A stretch of DNA of 64,000 bases from Oleiagrimonas sp. C23AA (lineage in GTDB: Bacteria > Pseudomonadota > Gammaproteobacteria > Xanthomonadales > Rhodanobacteraceae), in the NCBI RefSeq assembly GCF_011759385.1, contig NZ_JAARLY010000001.1, forward strand, positions 248,001 to 312,000, given 5' to 3'. The position numbers and the translations under genes were made by a program. Positions 44,291 through 52,957 of this stretch are shown here, one piece after another (positions within the stretch are counted from its first letter, which is position 1; each line of letters begins with the position of its first letter). The notes under the pieces are model-generated. The model worked only from the letters and a program-made list of their open reading frames with translations, did no database searches and was not told where the DNA came from.

Positions 44291-45562
44291 GTGGCCTTGT
44301 TCTCGACCTTGCGTGAGCTTGACAGCGCGCAGCGCCACACCGTGCTGGCCAGCTTTCTGGGCTGGACGCTGGATGCGTTCGACTTCTTCCTGCTGGTCTT
44401 CATCATTGACAATATCGCGCACGATTTCGGTACCAAAACCACCGAGGTCACATTCGCGATCCTGCTGACACTGGCCGCACGCCCGATCGGCGCGCTGCTG
44501 TTCGGCCGGCTGGCCGATCGCTTTGGTCGCAAGCCGGTGCTGATGGTCGATGTGATCCTGTTTTCCGTGCTGGAACTGGCCAGCGCCTTTGCGCCCAGTC
44601 TGATGGTGCTGCTGGTGCTGCGCTTTTTGTTCGGCATTGCCATGGGCGGCGAGTGGGGTATCGGCGCCTCGCTGGCCATGGAAAGCATTCCCGCCAAGAG
44701 CCGTGGGCTGGTTTCGGGCTTGCTGCAAAGCGGCTACCCGTGCGGCTATTTCATCGGCGCGCTGGCCTACTGGCTGGTGGTGGGCGTGATGGGCTTCAGC
44801 TGGCGCGGCATGTTCGTGGTAGGCGCCTTGCCCGCGCTGCTGGTGCTGTATGTGCGCACCAAGGTGCCCGAGTCGCCGGTGTGGCAGGCCGGGCAGCGCC
44901 GGCGCGAGCGGCCCAATGTGTGGCAGGCCATGCGCGGGCACTGGGGCGTGCTGGTCTACATGATGATCCTGATGGGCGGCTTCAACATGTTCAGCCACGG
45001 CTCGCAGGACATGTATCCCACCTTCCTGAAATCGCAGCTGCACTTCGGCCCGGGCACGGTGTCGGCGCTGACGGCGATTCTTAACCTGGGCGCCATCGTC
45101 GGCGGGCTGACCTTTGGTGCGTGGTCGCAGCGCATCGGGCGACGCCGCGCCATCATCATTGCCGCGCTGGCGGCCTTGCCGACCATTCCGCTGTGGACCT
45201 ACGGCAATGTCATCGGGCAGTGGCTGGGCCTGGCTGCGGGCGGGCAGATCGCTTTGCTGGCACTGGGCGCGTTCCTTATCCAGTTCATGGTGCAGGGCGC
45301 CTGGGGTGTGGTGCCTACGCATTTGAACGAGCTGTCACCCAACGATGTGCGCGGCACGCTGCCGGGCTTTGCCTATCAGCTGGGCAACCTGCTGGCCGCC
45401 GCCACGGCCACTGCGCAGGCGGCGCTGGCCGAATCCCACCACGGCAATTACGCCACGGTGATGGCGCTGTGGCTGGTGGGCGTGTCGCTGCTGCTGGCCA
45501 TCCTTACCTGGCTGGGGCCAGAGCGCCACAACGCGCGCTTTGTGGAGTCGGTCGAAGCGTAA
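44291..45562 (+). CDS. MFS transporter, sialate/lactate-type (SHS-like) permease
   Basis: 423 residues from GTG 44291 (AGGGG upstream). Twelve hydrophobic helices; the N-terminal L-D-A-F-D-F-F-L-L-V-F and G-R-L-A-D-R-F-G-R-K-P-V-L (MFS loop 2-3 motif) are clear. The D-x-F-D-F motif in TM1 is typical of the SHS/JEN lactate and sialic-acid permeases of the metabolite:H+ symporter group. It likely imports a monocarboxylate, but this is family-level inference. No catabolic gene is adjacent. Confidence 0.87.
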   Translation: MALFSTLRELDSAQRHTVLASFLGWTLDAFDFFLLVFIIDNIAHDFGTKTTEVTFAILLTLAARPIGALLFGRLADRFGRKPVLMVDVILFSVLELASAFAPSLMVLLVLRFLFGIAMGGEWGIGASLAMESIPAKSRGLVSGLLQSGYPCGYFIGALAYWLVVGVMGFSWRGMFVVGALPALLVLYVRTKVPESPVWQAGQRRRERPNVWQAMRGHWGVLVYMMILMGGFNMFSHGSQDMYPTFLKSQLHFGPGTVSALTAILNLGAIVGGLTFGAWSQRIGRRRAIIIAALAALPTIPLWTYGNVIGQWLGLAAGGQIALLALGAFLIQFMVQGAWGVVPTHLNELSPNDVRGTLPGFAYQLGNLLAAATATAQAALAESHHGNYATVMALWLVGVSLLLAILTWLGPERHNARFVESVEA

Positions 45563-45661
45563 CCTGGCGCCATCACGGCCGGGCAGGTGACGGCGCCCGC
45601 CGCGCCCGCTACCATGCCCGGCTTTAACGTTTCCCATAAGTTTCGGCGGAGAGTAAGCAGC

Positions 45662-46147
45662 ATGAAGGCGTCCAAAGACAGCGTCGTTGAGTTCCATTAC
45701 ATCTTGAGCTCCGATGGCGAGCAGGTGGAGAACTCACGTGAATCGGGCCAGCCGCTGCTGCTGTTGCTGGGCCGCGGCCAGCTGATCCCGGGCATGGAGA
45801 AGGCGCTGGAAGGCCACGAAGGCGGCGATACCTTCACGGTGGAACTGGGCCCGGACGAAGCCTATGGCGAGCGTCAGGATGGCCTGACCCAGCGCGTGCC
45901 CAAGAAATACTTCCAGAACGCGCAGCGCCTGAAGGTGGGCGATGCCACCGTGCTGCACGTGAAGGAAGGCGGCCAGCGCATCGTCACCGTGCAGAAAGTC
46001 GGCATGACCACCATCGACGTGGACCTCAACCACCCGATGGCCGGCAAGACGCTGAACTTCGAGATCGAGGTGCTGAGCGTGCGCGAGGCCACCGAGGAAG
46101 AGCTCAAGCACGGCCACGCCCACGGCGTCGGCGGTCATCAGCACTAA
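45662..46147 (+). CDS. slyD: SlyD-like FKBP-type peptidyl-prolyl isomerase
   Basis: 161 residues from ATG 45662 (GGAGAG upstream). The FKBP part (about 1-70 and 125-145) is interrupted by the insert-in-flap domain (about 70-125: Y-G-E-R-Q-D-G-L-T-Q-R-V-P-K), which binds unfolded proteins and identifies SlyD. The C-terminus carries a short metal-binding H-G-H-A-H-G-V-G-G-H-Q-H tail, much shorter than in E. coli. It is a cytosolic folding helper with a role in nickel handling in other species. A terminator follows at 46190. Confidence 0.93.
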   Translation: MKASKDSVVEFHYILSSDGEQVENSRESGQPLLLLLGRGQLIPGMEKALEGHEGGDTFTVELGPDEAYGERQDGLTQRVPKKYFQNAQRLKVGDATVLHVKEGGQRIVTVQKVGMTTIDVDLNHPMAGKTLNFEIEVLSVREATEEELKHGHAHGVGGHQH

Positions 46148-46189
46148 GCATCAAGCGCTTCGCTGGCACACAGGTGCTGCGAAAAGCAA

Positions 46190-46228
46190 AAAAACGGGCG
46201 CCCGGCGTATGCCGCGGCGCCCGTTTTT
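46190..46228. terminator. Terminator between slyD and ohr
   Basis: A-run, then CGGGCGCC (46195-46202), inner stem CGGC/GCCG around GTAT, then GGCGCCCG (46216-46223) and TTTTT (46224-46228), with a single-base bulge at 46215. It works in both directions for the convergent pair. Confidence 0.85.
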
Positions 46229-46246
46229 ATTGGCCTTGATGTCAGC

Positions 46247-46669
46247 CTATGGGGCCAGCGACACGTCCACATCGACATTGCCGCGTGTGGCGTGCGAGTA
46301 CGGGCAAATATCCCGATGCGCCGCCTCGATCAGCGTTTGCGCCATGTCGTGGTCAACGCCGCCAATATGTACATCCAGGCGCACCGTCAACCCGAAACCC
46401 GAGGCTTCGCGCGGGCCAATGCCCACATGGCAGGTCACGCTGACATCGTCATGCTTGATGTTGCGCTGCGCCGCCTCGTAGCGCACCGCGCTCTCAAAGC
46501 ACGCCGCATAGCCGGCGGCAAACAGCTGCTCCGGATTGGCTCCCTCGCCACCGGCACCACCCAGTTCACGCGGCACGGAAAGGTCCAGGTCAACACGGCC
46601 ATCGTCACTGCGGACATGGCCCTCACGCCCGCCCTTGGCGGTTGCAGTCGCGGTATACAGCACCTTCAT
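46247..46669 (-). CDS. ohr: Organic hydroperoxide resistance protein Ohr
   Basis: 140 residues from ATG 46669 (AGGAG seven bases upstream; a GTG codon lies just before). N-P-E-Q-L-F-A-A-G-Y-A-A-C57-F and C122-P-Y-S-H-A-T-R-G-N-V are the two catalytic cysteine motifs of the OsmC/Ohr family, in the Ohr arrangement. It reduces organic hydroperoxides in the cytosol using lipoamide as electron donor in studied members. In xanthomonads ohr is repressed by OhrR, but no ohrR gene and no clear OhrR box are seen here. Confidence 0.94.
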   Translation of the reverse strand: MKVLYTATATAKGGREGHVRSDDGRVDLDLSVPRELGGAGGEGANPEQLFAAGYAACFESAVRYEAAQRNIKHDDVSVTCHVGIGPREASGFGLTVRLDVHIGGVDHDMAQTLIEAAHRDICPYSHATRGNVDVDVSLAP

Positions 46670-46807
46670 CACACAGCTCCTGACAGTGGACTAGGGGCCG
46701 AGCATAGCGCTGTCGGGTGGTCGGGTGCTTTGGTCGGGGTCAAGTCGGGGGCATGACGGCTAGAATTGGTCGCATCGTCCATGTCCGACCGATTCGGGCC
46801 ATATGAC

Positions 46808-47374
46808 TCACTCAATAATCCTTCGCGCGAAGGCGAAGTGCTTGCCCCAGTAGCGGTTGGTGAGGGTGTCCAGGCGCACGGTGCCGCCGCTGTTGGGGGC
46901 GTGCACGAAACGGCCGCGGCCGACGTAGATGCCGACGTGGCTGATGCGATGGCCTTCGGTGCGGAAGAACAGCAGGTCGCCGCTGGCCAGGCGGTTCAAG
47001 CGGTGCACCTTTTGCGTGTCCATGCGTGACATGGCGTGCGAGGTGCGCGGCAGCTTGATGCCGGTCATGGTGCGGTAGACGTAATCGACCAGGCCGCTGC
47101 AATCAAAGCCCGAATCGGGCGTGTTGCCGCCCCAGTGGTAGGGCGTGCCGACCAGGCTGATGGCGCGAAACAGCACGTCGTTGGCCTCTTTGGGCGAGGC
47201 GGCGGCGTGATCGGCGTGGGTGAAGGTGCGTTGCGGTGCGCGCGCGGCGTGATGGCGCGGTGCGCTGGCGCAGGCGGCCAGCAACAGGCAGGCGCCGGTG
47301 GCAGCCAGGCGCAGGACAGTCCCGGCACGCGCGCTCAAGAAGGGGCGAGTGGGGACGGTCGGGCCAGCTAACAT
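46808..47374 (-). CDS. NlpC/P60-family lipoprotein peptidase
   Basis: 188 residues from ATG 47374. A TTG at 47398 with GGAG 11 bases upstream is a real alternative that adds eight residues. Lipobox L32-A-A-C35. The NlpC/P60 domain has D-C92-S-G-L-V, H146 in I-S-H-V-G-I-Y and H158-A-P-N, forming the Cys-His-His triad of Spr/MepS-like endopeptidases that cut peptidoglycan cross-links. It likely sits in the outer membrane. The start lies inside a 14-bp inverted repeat. The 105-residue gene upstream on the same strand is 69 bp away. Confidence 0.88.
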   Translation of the reverse strand: MLAGPTVPTRPFLSARAGTVLRLAATGACLLLAACASAPRHHAARAPQRTFTHADHAAASPKEANDVLFRAISLVGTPYHWGGNTPDSGFDCSGLVDYVYRTMTGIKLPRTSHAMSRMDTQKVHRLNRLASGDLLFFRTEGHRISHVGIYVGRGRFVHAPNSGGTVRLDTLTNRYWGKHFAFARRIIE

Positions 47375-47411
47375 CGCATCGATCCGGTGAGGGCTCAATG
47401 CGATGTTAGCT
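47366..47411 (-). promoter_or_regulatory. 14-bp inverted repeat spanning the NlpC/P60 start
   Basis: AGCTAACATCGCAT (47366-47379) and ATGCGATGTTAGCT (47398-47411) are exact complements with 18 bases between. In the mRNA the 3' arm contains the ATG start (47374) and the 5' arm contains most of the sequence after the GGAG, so the hairpin would hide the ribosome-binding region. It may be a translational switch or an attenuator. Confidence 0.6.
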
Positions 47412-47443
47412 CCATCAGCGACTTACGGCAAACAGGTGGGGTA

Positions 47444-47761
47444 TTACGCGAAGTTGGTTTCGCGTGCCGGGCTTTCCACCAGCGTGAGCTTGGGGCGGGA
47501 CGCTGCGGGCGCTTCCATCATGGCGGCCTGGTTCTGCGCCATCAGCTCGTTTTCAAAATGATCGGCGCGCTGACGCGCTGCATCCAGCACCGCCGCCGGC
47601 AACGGCTCGCCGGAGACGATCAGCTGCGCCAGCAGACGCCGCTGATGGGCATCGAATTCCGGATCGCGACTGGCCTCGTCCAGCACACAGGCAAGCACGG
47701 CCAGCCATCCCGATTCGGGGTTGCGCAGGGCGAGCAGGGTTTCAAAAGTGGTCGCGGACAT
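47444..47761 (-). CDS. Unknown small protein
   Basis: 105 residues from ATG 47761; upstream in-frame ATGs (e.g. M-A-C-I-M) make the start uncertain, and no strong ribosome site is seen. Predominantly helical: T-T-F-E-T-L-L-A-L-R, W-L-A-V-L-A-C-V-L-D-E-A, Q-R-R-L-L-A-Q-L-I-V-S-G and A-A-V-L-D-A-A-R-Q-R-A-D-H-F-E. No signal peptide, no recognised family. It is divergent from the ABC transporter genes and lies ahead of the NlpC/P60 gene on the same strand; this may be one transcript. Confidence 0.55.
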   Translation of the reverse strand: MSATTFETLLALRNPESGWLAVLACVLDEASRDPEFDAHQRRLLAQLIVSGEPLPAAVLDAARQRADHFENELMAQNQAAMMEAPAASRPKLTLVESPARETNFA

Positions 47762-47900
47762 GGGCAGTGCTTGCTTGGGATCGTGGTGTAAGAAAAGCAT
47801 AATGCATGCCATCGACGAATGATATGCATTCTTTGGCGCGTGGTTGTGCGCACCGGGCGGGCTCGGGATGATGCGGGAATGGAACCTGGACGGCGCCGCC

Positions 47901-48668
47901 ATGACTGACAATGCATCGAGCGTGCCGATGTTCGAGCTGCGCGATGCCGGCAAGCGCTATGCGGGCCAGATGGCGCTGGCGCCGATGGATCTGCGCATCG
48001 AACGCGGGCGCACCACGGCGCTGATTGGCTCCAGTGGTTCGGGCAAATCCACCGTGCTGAAACTGCTGATGGGGCTGATCTGGCCCGATCGCGGGCAGGT
48101 GTGCATGGAGGGCTCGCCACTGACGCGCCGCGCACTGACCGCGCAGCGCCGGCGCATCGGCTATGTGATCCAGGAAGGCGGCCTGTTTCCGCACCTGACC
48201 ATTGCGCAGAATCTTTCTCTGCAGGCACGCTCGGTAGGCTGGGCGGCGACGCGCATTCAGGCGCGTGTGACGTCGTTGCTGGACCTTGTGCGTCTTCAGG
48301 CTGACGTATTGCGTCGCTACCCGGCCGAGCTTTCCGGCGGCCAGCGCCAACGCGTGGCGCTGGCGCGCGCGTTGATGCTTGATCCACCCGCCTTGCTGCT
48401 GGATGAGCCGCTGGGCGCGCTCGATCCGGTGGTGCGCCACGACTTGCAGGACGAGCTGGCGCGCATTTTTGCCGAGCTGAAAACCACCGTGGTGCTGGTC
48501 ACGCACGACATGGCCGAGGCTGCGTTTCTGGCCTCGCGCCTGGTGCTGCTGGAGGGCGGCCGTGTGCGACAGGATGGCAGCTTTGCCGATCTACGCGACC
48601 GGCCGGCCGATGCGTTTGTCAGCCGTTTTGTCGCCTCTGGGCGCGGCCTGCCGCAGGCGGACGCATGA
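47901..48668 (+). CDS. Osmoprotectant-type ABC transporter ATPase
   Basis: 255 residues from ATG 47901 (in-frame ATGs at 47871 and 47928 are alternatives, all with weak ribosome sites). Walker A G-S-S-G-S-G-K-S-T, Q-loop V-I-Q-E-G-G-L-F-P-H-L-T, signature L-S-G-G-Q-R-Q-R-V-A-L-A-R-A-L, Walker B L-L-L-D-E-P and H-loop V-T-H-D are complete. Q-E-G-G-L-F-P-H-L-T and the downstream fused substrate-binding/permease gene fit the glycine-betaine/choline/osmoprotectant (OpuC/YehX) class. No C-terminal CBS domain. It overlaps the next gene by four bases (ATGA). Confidence 0.92.
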   Translation: MTDNASSVPMFELRDAGKRYAGQMALAPMDLRIERGRTTALIGSSGSGKSTVLKLLMGLIWPDRGQVCMEGSPLTRRALTAQRRRIGYVIQEGGLFPHLTIAQNLSLQARSVGWAATRIQARVTSLLDLVRLQADVLRRYPAELSGGQRQRVALARALMLDPPALLLDEPLGALDPVVRHDLQDELARIFAELKTTVVLVTHDMAEAAFLASRLVLLEGGRVRQDGSFADLRDRPADAFVSRFVASGRGLPQADA

Positions 48669-50188
48669 GGCGCGCGCTGCATTGGGTGCTGGCGGCGTGC
48701 CTGGCGTTGGGTCTGGCTCTGGCGGCATCGGCGGCGACGGCGGCCGGCGCGCCGGTGCGCATCGGCTCCAAGGCGTTTACCGAATCCATTGTGCTGGGCG
48801 AAGTGGCGCGGCTGGAGCTGAAAGCGCACAGCATTGCGGCCACGCATCAGCGCAACCTGGGTGGCACGCGCATTCTGTGGAAGGCACTGCGTCGCGGCAG
48901 TATCGATGTGTACCCGGAGTACACCGGCACGCTGGTGCAGGAGCTGCTGCCCGGTGCGCCCTCCGATGCCTCACTGGCGCAGTTGCGGGCACGGCTGAAA
49001 CGGTTGGGTCTGGGCATGTCCGCCCCGCTGGGCTTCAGCGACAGCTATGCGCTGGGCATGCCGCGCAAGACCGCTCGCCAGTTGGGTATCGAGCGCATCA
49101 GCCAGCTGCGCGCGCATCCGCAGGTGCGTTACGGGCTATCCAACGAGTTCATGGATCGCGAGGACGGCTGGCGTGGTCTGGCGCGCCGCTATGGCTTGCC
49201 CACCGACCACGTGCGCAGCCTGGATCACGACCTGGCCTACAAGGCACTGGCGGCCGGCGCCATCGACGTGACCGACGTCTACACCACCGATGCGGAAATT
49301 CCCTATCAGCACCTGCGCGTGCTCACCGACGACCGGCATTTCTTCCCGTCATACCGGGCGGTGTTTTTGTATCGGCTGGATTGGGCTGCCTCGCATCCGC
49401 AGGCCTTGGCCGCGCTCAACGGCCTGGGTGGGCGTATCGACGAGGCGGCGATGCAGCGCATGAATGCGGCGGTGAAGTTGGATGGGCGCAGTGAAACGGC
49501 GGTGGCCGGGGATTTTCTGGGCGTGAAGGCGGCCTCGGGCGAGGCCGGTTTCTGGACCCGGCTGGGGCGGCGCACGCTGGAGCATCTGGCGCTGGTGGCC
49601 AGTTCACTGGGCCTGGCGATCGTGATTGCCTTGCCGCTGGGGCTGGTGGCGGCGCGCTACCGGCGGCTGGGGCAGGGCGTGATGGCGCTGACCGGCGTGT
49701 TGCAGACAGTGCCGTCGCTGGCGTTGTTCGTGTTCATGATCCCGCTGTTCGGCATTGGCGCGGCGCCGGCGATTGCCGCCTTGTTCCTCTACAGCCTGCT
49801 GCCGATCGTGCGCAATACGCATGTGGGTTTGACCGGCATTGATCCGGCGCTGCTGGCCTCGGCCGATGCGCTGGGGCTGCCGCGACGGGTGAAGCTGTGG
49901 CGCATCGATCTGCCGCTGGCGCTGCGCTCGATCCTGGCCGGCGTGAAGGTGGCCGCGGTGATCAACGTCGGCACGGCCACGCTGGGCGCGTTGATCGGCG
50001 CCGGCGGTTATGGTCAGCCGATTCTCACCGGCATCCGGCTGGATGACATGGGGCTGATCCTGCAGGGGGCGATTCCGGCGGCGGTGCTGGCACTGGCGGT
50101 GCAGGGCATCTTCGAGCTGGTCGAACGCGGCCTGGTGCCGCGCGGTTTGCGACCAGCTCGGCCACGGCGTGCCCGTGGAAGCGGGTAG
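48665..50188 (+). CDS. Fused substrate-binding protein and permease of osmoprotectant ABC importer
   Basis: 507 residues in one chain. Signal peptide about 1-27 (A-A-S-A-A-T-A-A-G-A), then an OpuAC-type substrate-binding domain (I-G-S-K-A-F-T-E-S-I-V-L-G-E near 34-47, Y-P-E-Y-T-G-T near 85), then after residue 300 a six-helix permease with A-D-A-L-G-L-P-R-R-V-K-L-W-R-I-D-L-P (EAA loop). The binding domain therefore lies outside and tethered to the permease, unlike the usual separate periplasmic protein. Known as OpuFB-like fusions. It likely imports betaine, choline or a related compatible solute. Ligand residues (aromatic cage) could not be confirmed by eye. Confidence 0.92.
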   Translation: MRRALHWVLAACLALGLALAASAATAAGAPVRIGSKAFTESIVLGEVARLELKAHSIAATHQRNLGGTRILWKALRRGSIDVYPEYTGTLVQELLPGAPSDASLAQLRARLKRLGLGMSAPLGFSDSYALGMPRKTARQLGIERISQLRAHPQVRYGLSNEFMDREDGWRGLARRYGLPTDHVRSLDHDLAYKALAAGAIDVTDVYTTDAEIPYQHLRVLTDDRHFFPSYRAVFLYRLDWAASHPQALAALNGLGGRIDEAAMQRMNAAVKLDGRSETAVAGDFLGVKAASGEAGFWTRLGRRTLEHLALVASSLGLAIVIALPLGLVAARYRRLGQGVMALTGVLQTVPSLALFVFMIPLFGIGAAPAIAALFLYSLLPIVRNTHVGLTGIDPALLASADALGLPRRVKLWRIDLPLALRSILAGVKVAAVINVGTATLGALIGAGGYGQPILTGIRLDDMGLILQGAIPAAVLALAVQGIFELVERGLVPRGLRPARPRRARGSG

Positions 50189-50191
50189 AAT
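50186..50191 (+). promoter_or_regulatory. -10 hexamer for a leaderless dadA-like mRNA
   Basis: TAGAAT lies six bases before ATG 50198, nine bases after the ABC gene stop. No Shine-Dalgarno is present. Confidence 0.4.
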
Positions 50192-50197
50192 GGCCGC

Positions 50198-51454
50198 ATG
50201 AGCGATTCAACTAGCGATGTCATCGTCATTGGCGGTGGCGTCATCGGGCTGAGCTGTGCGCTGTACCTGCTGAAAGCAGGGGCCAGCGTGCGCGTGATCG
50301 AACGCGCCCAGGTCGGCGCCGGCGCCTCGCACGGCAATTGCGGCACCATCACGCCCAGCCATATTGCACCGATTACCGCACCGGGAGCGGTCGGGCGCGC
50401 CTTGCGTTCGCTGTGGCGTCGCGATGCGCCGCTGCATGTCAGCCCGTGGCCCGATCCGGCACGCTTTGCCTGGCTGGCCGGTATGACCAAGTTCTGCAAC
50501 TGGGCCGAGTTCTCGCGCATTGCCGAGGCACGCTCGGCGCTGCTGCAACGCTCGCGCACGGTGCTGGACGAGTTGCTGGAGATCGAGCAGATCGACGCCG
50601 GCATGCAGCGCACCGGCACCTTGTACGTGTACCGCGACGGCCGCCAGCTCCAGTCCGAGCAATGGCACGCCGAGTGGCTGCAGCGCCTGGGCACCGCCGT
50701 GCAGGTGCTCGATGGCGACGAACTGGCGGCGATGGAGCCGGCGTTGGCCGATGGCGTGGCCGGCGGCTTTTTCCACCCGGATGACGCCAGCCTGCGCCCG
50801 GAAAAACTGGTGGCGGGCCTGGCCGAGCGCGTGCGTGTGCTGGGCGGGCATATCGAGGAACGCATGCCGGTGCGCCACCTGCAGACGCGCTCGCGGGCGA
50901 TCACGCGGGTCGATACCAAGCGTGGACGCTTCCGCGCCGAGCGCGTGGTGCTGGCCGCCGGTGCCTGGTCGCCCAAACTGGCGCGTCAGCTCGGGCTGCA
51001 TTTGCCGATGCAGCCGGGCAAGGGCTATTCGCTGACGTTCTCGCCTTCCAGCCAGATGCCGCAGCGGCCCTTGTCACTGCGCGAGGCGTCGGTGTGCGTC
51101 ACCGGCTGGAGCGATGGCCTGCGCCTGGGCAGCACCATGGAGTTTTCCGGCTATGACAAGCGCATGAACACGCGGCGGCTGGAGGCAATCCGACGCGCGG
51201 CGGCCACCTATCTGAAGGTGAGCGAAGGGCCCGAGTTGACCGAGCGCTGGTGGGGCTGGCGGCCGATGGTGCAGGACGAACTGCCGCTGATCGGCCCCAG
51301 CGCGCGCTGGTCCAATCTGATGCTGGCGACCGGTCACGGCATGTTGGGTATGAGCATGGCCGCTGCCACGGCCGAGCTGGTGGCCGGCTTGTGCGCCGGA
51401 CCGGCGCCGCTGCTGGACCCCTCGCCATACGCGCCGTCACGCTTCGGGCTGTGA
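50198..51454 (+). CDS. dadA: DadA-like FAD-dependent D-amino-acid dehydrogenase/oxidase
   Basis: 418 residues. The FAD-binding I-V-I-G-G-G-V-I-G-L-S-C (8-19), E-R-A-Q-V-G-A-G-A-S-H-G-N-C-G near 35-49 and the C-terminal W-W-G-W-R-P-M-V-Q-D-E-L-P-L-I-G-P and A-T-G-H-G-M-L-G-M-S-M-A are the DAO/DadA family set. It oxidises D-amino acids (alanine in DadA, hydroxyproline in some xanthomonads) to 2-oxo acids at the inner-membrane face. The real substrate is unknown; the symbol is by family only. The mRNA may be leaderless (TAGAAT six bases upstream). Confidence 0.83.
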   Translation: MSDSTSDVIVIGGGVIGLSCALYLLKAGASVRVIERAQVGAGASHGNCGTITPSHIAPITAPGAVGRALRSLWRRDAPLHVSPWPDPARFAWLAGMTKFCNWAEFSRIAEARSALLQRSRTVLDELLEIEQIDAGMQRTGTLYVYRDGRQLQSEQWHAEWLQRLGTAVQVLDGDELAAMEPALADGVAGGFFHPDDASLRPEKLVAGLAERVRVLGGHIEERMPVRHLQTRSRAITRVDTKRGRFRAERVVLAAGAWSPKLARQLGLHLPMQPGKGYSLTFSPSSQMPQRPLSLREASVCVTGWSDGLRLGSTMEFSGYDKRMNTRRLEAIRRAAATYLKVSEGPELTERWWGWRPMVQDELPLIGPSARWSNLMLATGHGMLGMSMAAATAELVAGLCAGPAPLLDPSPYAPSRFGL

Positions 51455-51565
51455 CGCGGCGCAGGGCGACTTCACGCTGAATCGTCGCATCGGTTTGACT
51501 TCGCGCCTTTTAGCCTGCCTGCTGCATCAGTCAGCTGAGCCAGACGCAACGAGGAGCTTGAAAGG

Positions 51566-52909
51566 ATGTCAGACCGCTTTGACCTGATTGTGCTGGGCGC
51601 CGGTTCCGGTGGCCTGGCCGCCGCTTTCCGTGCCGCCCGCCATGGCGCGCGCGTGGCCTTGCTGGAGCCCAACCAACTGGGCGGCACCTGCGTCAATGTG
51701 GGATGCGTACCGAAGAAGGCCATGTGGCACGCCGCGCAGATGGCCGAGGCGCAGCAACTGGCGGTCGATTACGGTTTCGACGTCACCCCTGGTCCGCTGG
51801 ACTGGTCGGCTTTTGTGAAACGGCGCCAGGCGTATATCGCCAACATCCATGCCAGTTACCACAGGCGGCTGGCCGAGGCCGATATCGAGGTCATCGCATC
51901 GCGCGGTCGTCTGTTGGGGCAGGGGCGTGTTAAGGCTGGCGAGCGTACCTTGCAGGCGCCGCATATCGTGCTGGCCACCGGGGCGCATCCCAAGCGCCTG
52001 GATGTGCCCGGTTTCGATCTGGGCATGGTTTCGGATGACTTTTTCGATCTGGATGCCTGTCCGGGCAAGGTGGCCATCGTCGGTGGTGGCTACATATCGG
52101 TGGAACTGGCCGGCGTAATGCACACGCTGGGCGCTCAGGTGGACATCTACGCGCGCGGTCATCTGATGCATGGCTTCGATGCGGAAATGGCGCTGGCGCT
52201 GGGCGAATGCATGCGCGCGCAGGGCATCGACATCCACTACCAGTGCCAGGTCAGCAAGCTGATGCGCGAGGGCGATCAGTTGTTCATGAATTGCACCGCT
52301 GGCAACCGCCTGGGGCCGTATGACAAGGTGCTATGGGCGGTGGGGCGCGTGCCCAACAGCGACAACATCGGCCTGGAGAAAGCCGGTGTCGCCTGCGATG
52401 ATCAGGGCCATGTGTTGATCGACACCTTCCAGAACACCGAGGCCCATGGCATCTACGCCATCGGTGATGTCACCGACCGGCTGGCGCTGACGCCAGTGGC
52501 CATTGCCGCCGGTCGGCGTCTGGCCGACCGCCTGTTTGGCGGCCGCCGCCAGGCGCACCTGGATTATCAGAACATTCCCAGCGTGGTGTTCGCTCACCCG
52601 CCACTGGCCGGTTGTGGCATGGCCGAGGAGGATGCGCGCTCGGTCCATGGCGAGGCGGTGAAGGTGTATCGCTCGCGCTTCACCCCGATGCATCTGTCAT
52701 TGTCCGACCACGGCTACCAGAGCGTGTTCAAGCTGGTCTGCGTGGGCGAAGACGAACGCGTGGTCGGCGTACATGCGCTGGGCGCCGGAGCCGAGGAATT
52801 GATCCAGGGCTTTGCCGTGGCCGTGAAGATGGGCGCGCGCAAGGTCGATCTGGACGATACCGTGGCCGTGCATCCCACCTCGGCCGAAGAAATGGTGCTG
52901 ATGCGCTGA
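51566..52909 (+). CDS. gor: Glutathione-disulfide reductase
   Basis: 447 residues. FAD motif G-A-G-S-G-G near 12-17, redox disulfide G-G-T-C-V-N-V-G-C-V-P-K-K near 38-50, NAD(P) motif G-G-G-Y-I-S (173-178) and C-terminal H-P-T-S-A-E-E catalytic His. It keeps glutathione reduced, in the cytosol. In the coenzyme pocket the first NADPH-binding Arg (R197) is kept but the position of the second is a His or Gly (H199-L-M-H202), so NADPH preference may be weak. ATG 51566 follows GAAAGG. Confidence 0.93.
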   Translation: MSDRFDLIVLGAGSGGLAAAFRAARHGARVALLEPNQLGGTCVNVGCVPKKAMWHAAQMAEAQQLAVDYGFDVTPGPLDWSAFVKRRQAYIANIHASYHRRLAEADIEVIASRGRLLGQGRVKAGERTLQAPHIVLATGAHPKRLDVPGFDLGMVSDDFFDLDACPGKVAIVGGGYISVELAGVMHTLGAQVDIYARGHLMHGFDAEMALALGECMRAQGIDIHYQCQVSKLMREGDQLFMNCTAGNRLGPYDKVLWAVGRVPNSDNIGLEKAGVACDDQGHVLIDTFQNTEAHGIYAIGDVTDRLALTPVAIAAGRRLADRLFGGRRQAHLDYQNIPSVVFAHPPLAGCGMAEEDARSVHGEAVKVYRSRFTPMHLSLSDHGYQSVFKLVCVGEDERVVGVHALGAGAEELIQGFAVAVKMGARKVDLDDTVAVHPTSAEEMVLMR

Positions 52910-52957
52910 CGCACCGCATCAGGACGATGGTTGCCTGTCTGGTTAGACTTTATGCCC

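Noticed and set aside
46673-46807. OhrR operator upstream of ohr
   Set aside because: Looked for the TACAATT-type box known in xanthomonads; only TAGAATTGG was seen, too far and not palindromic.
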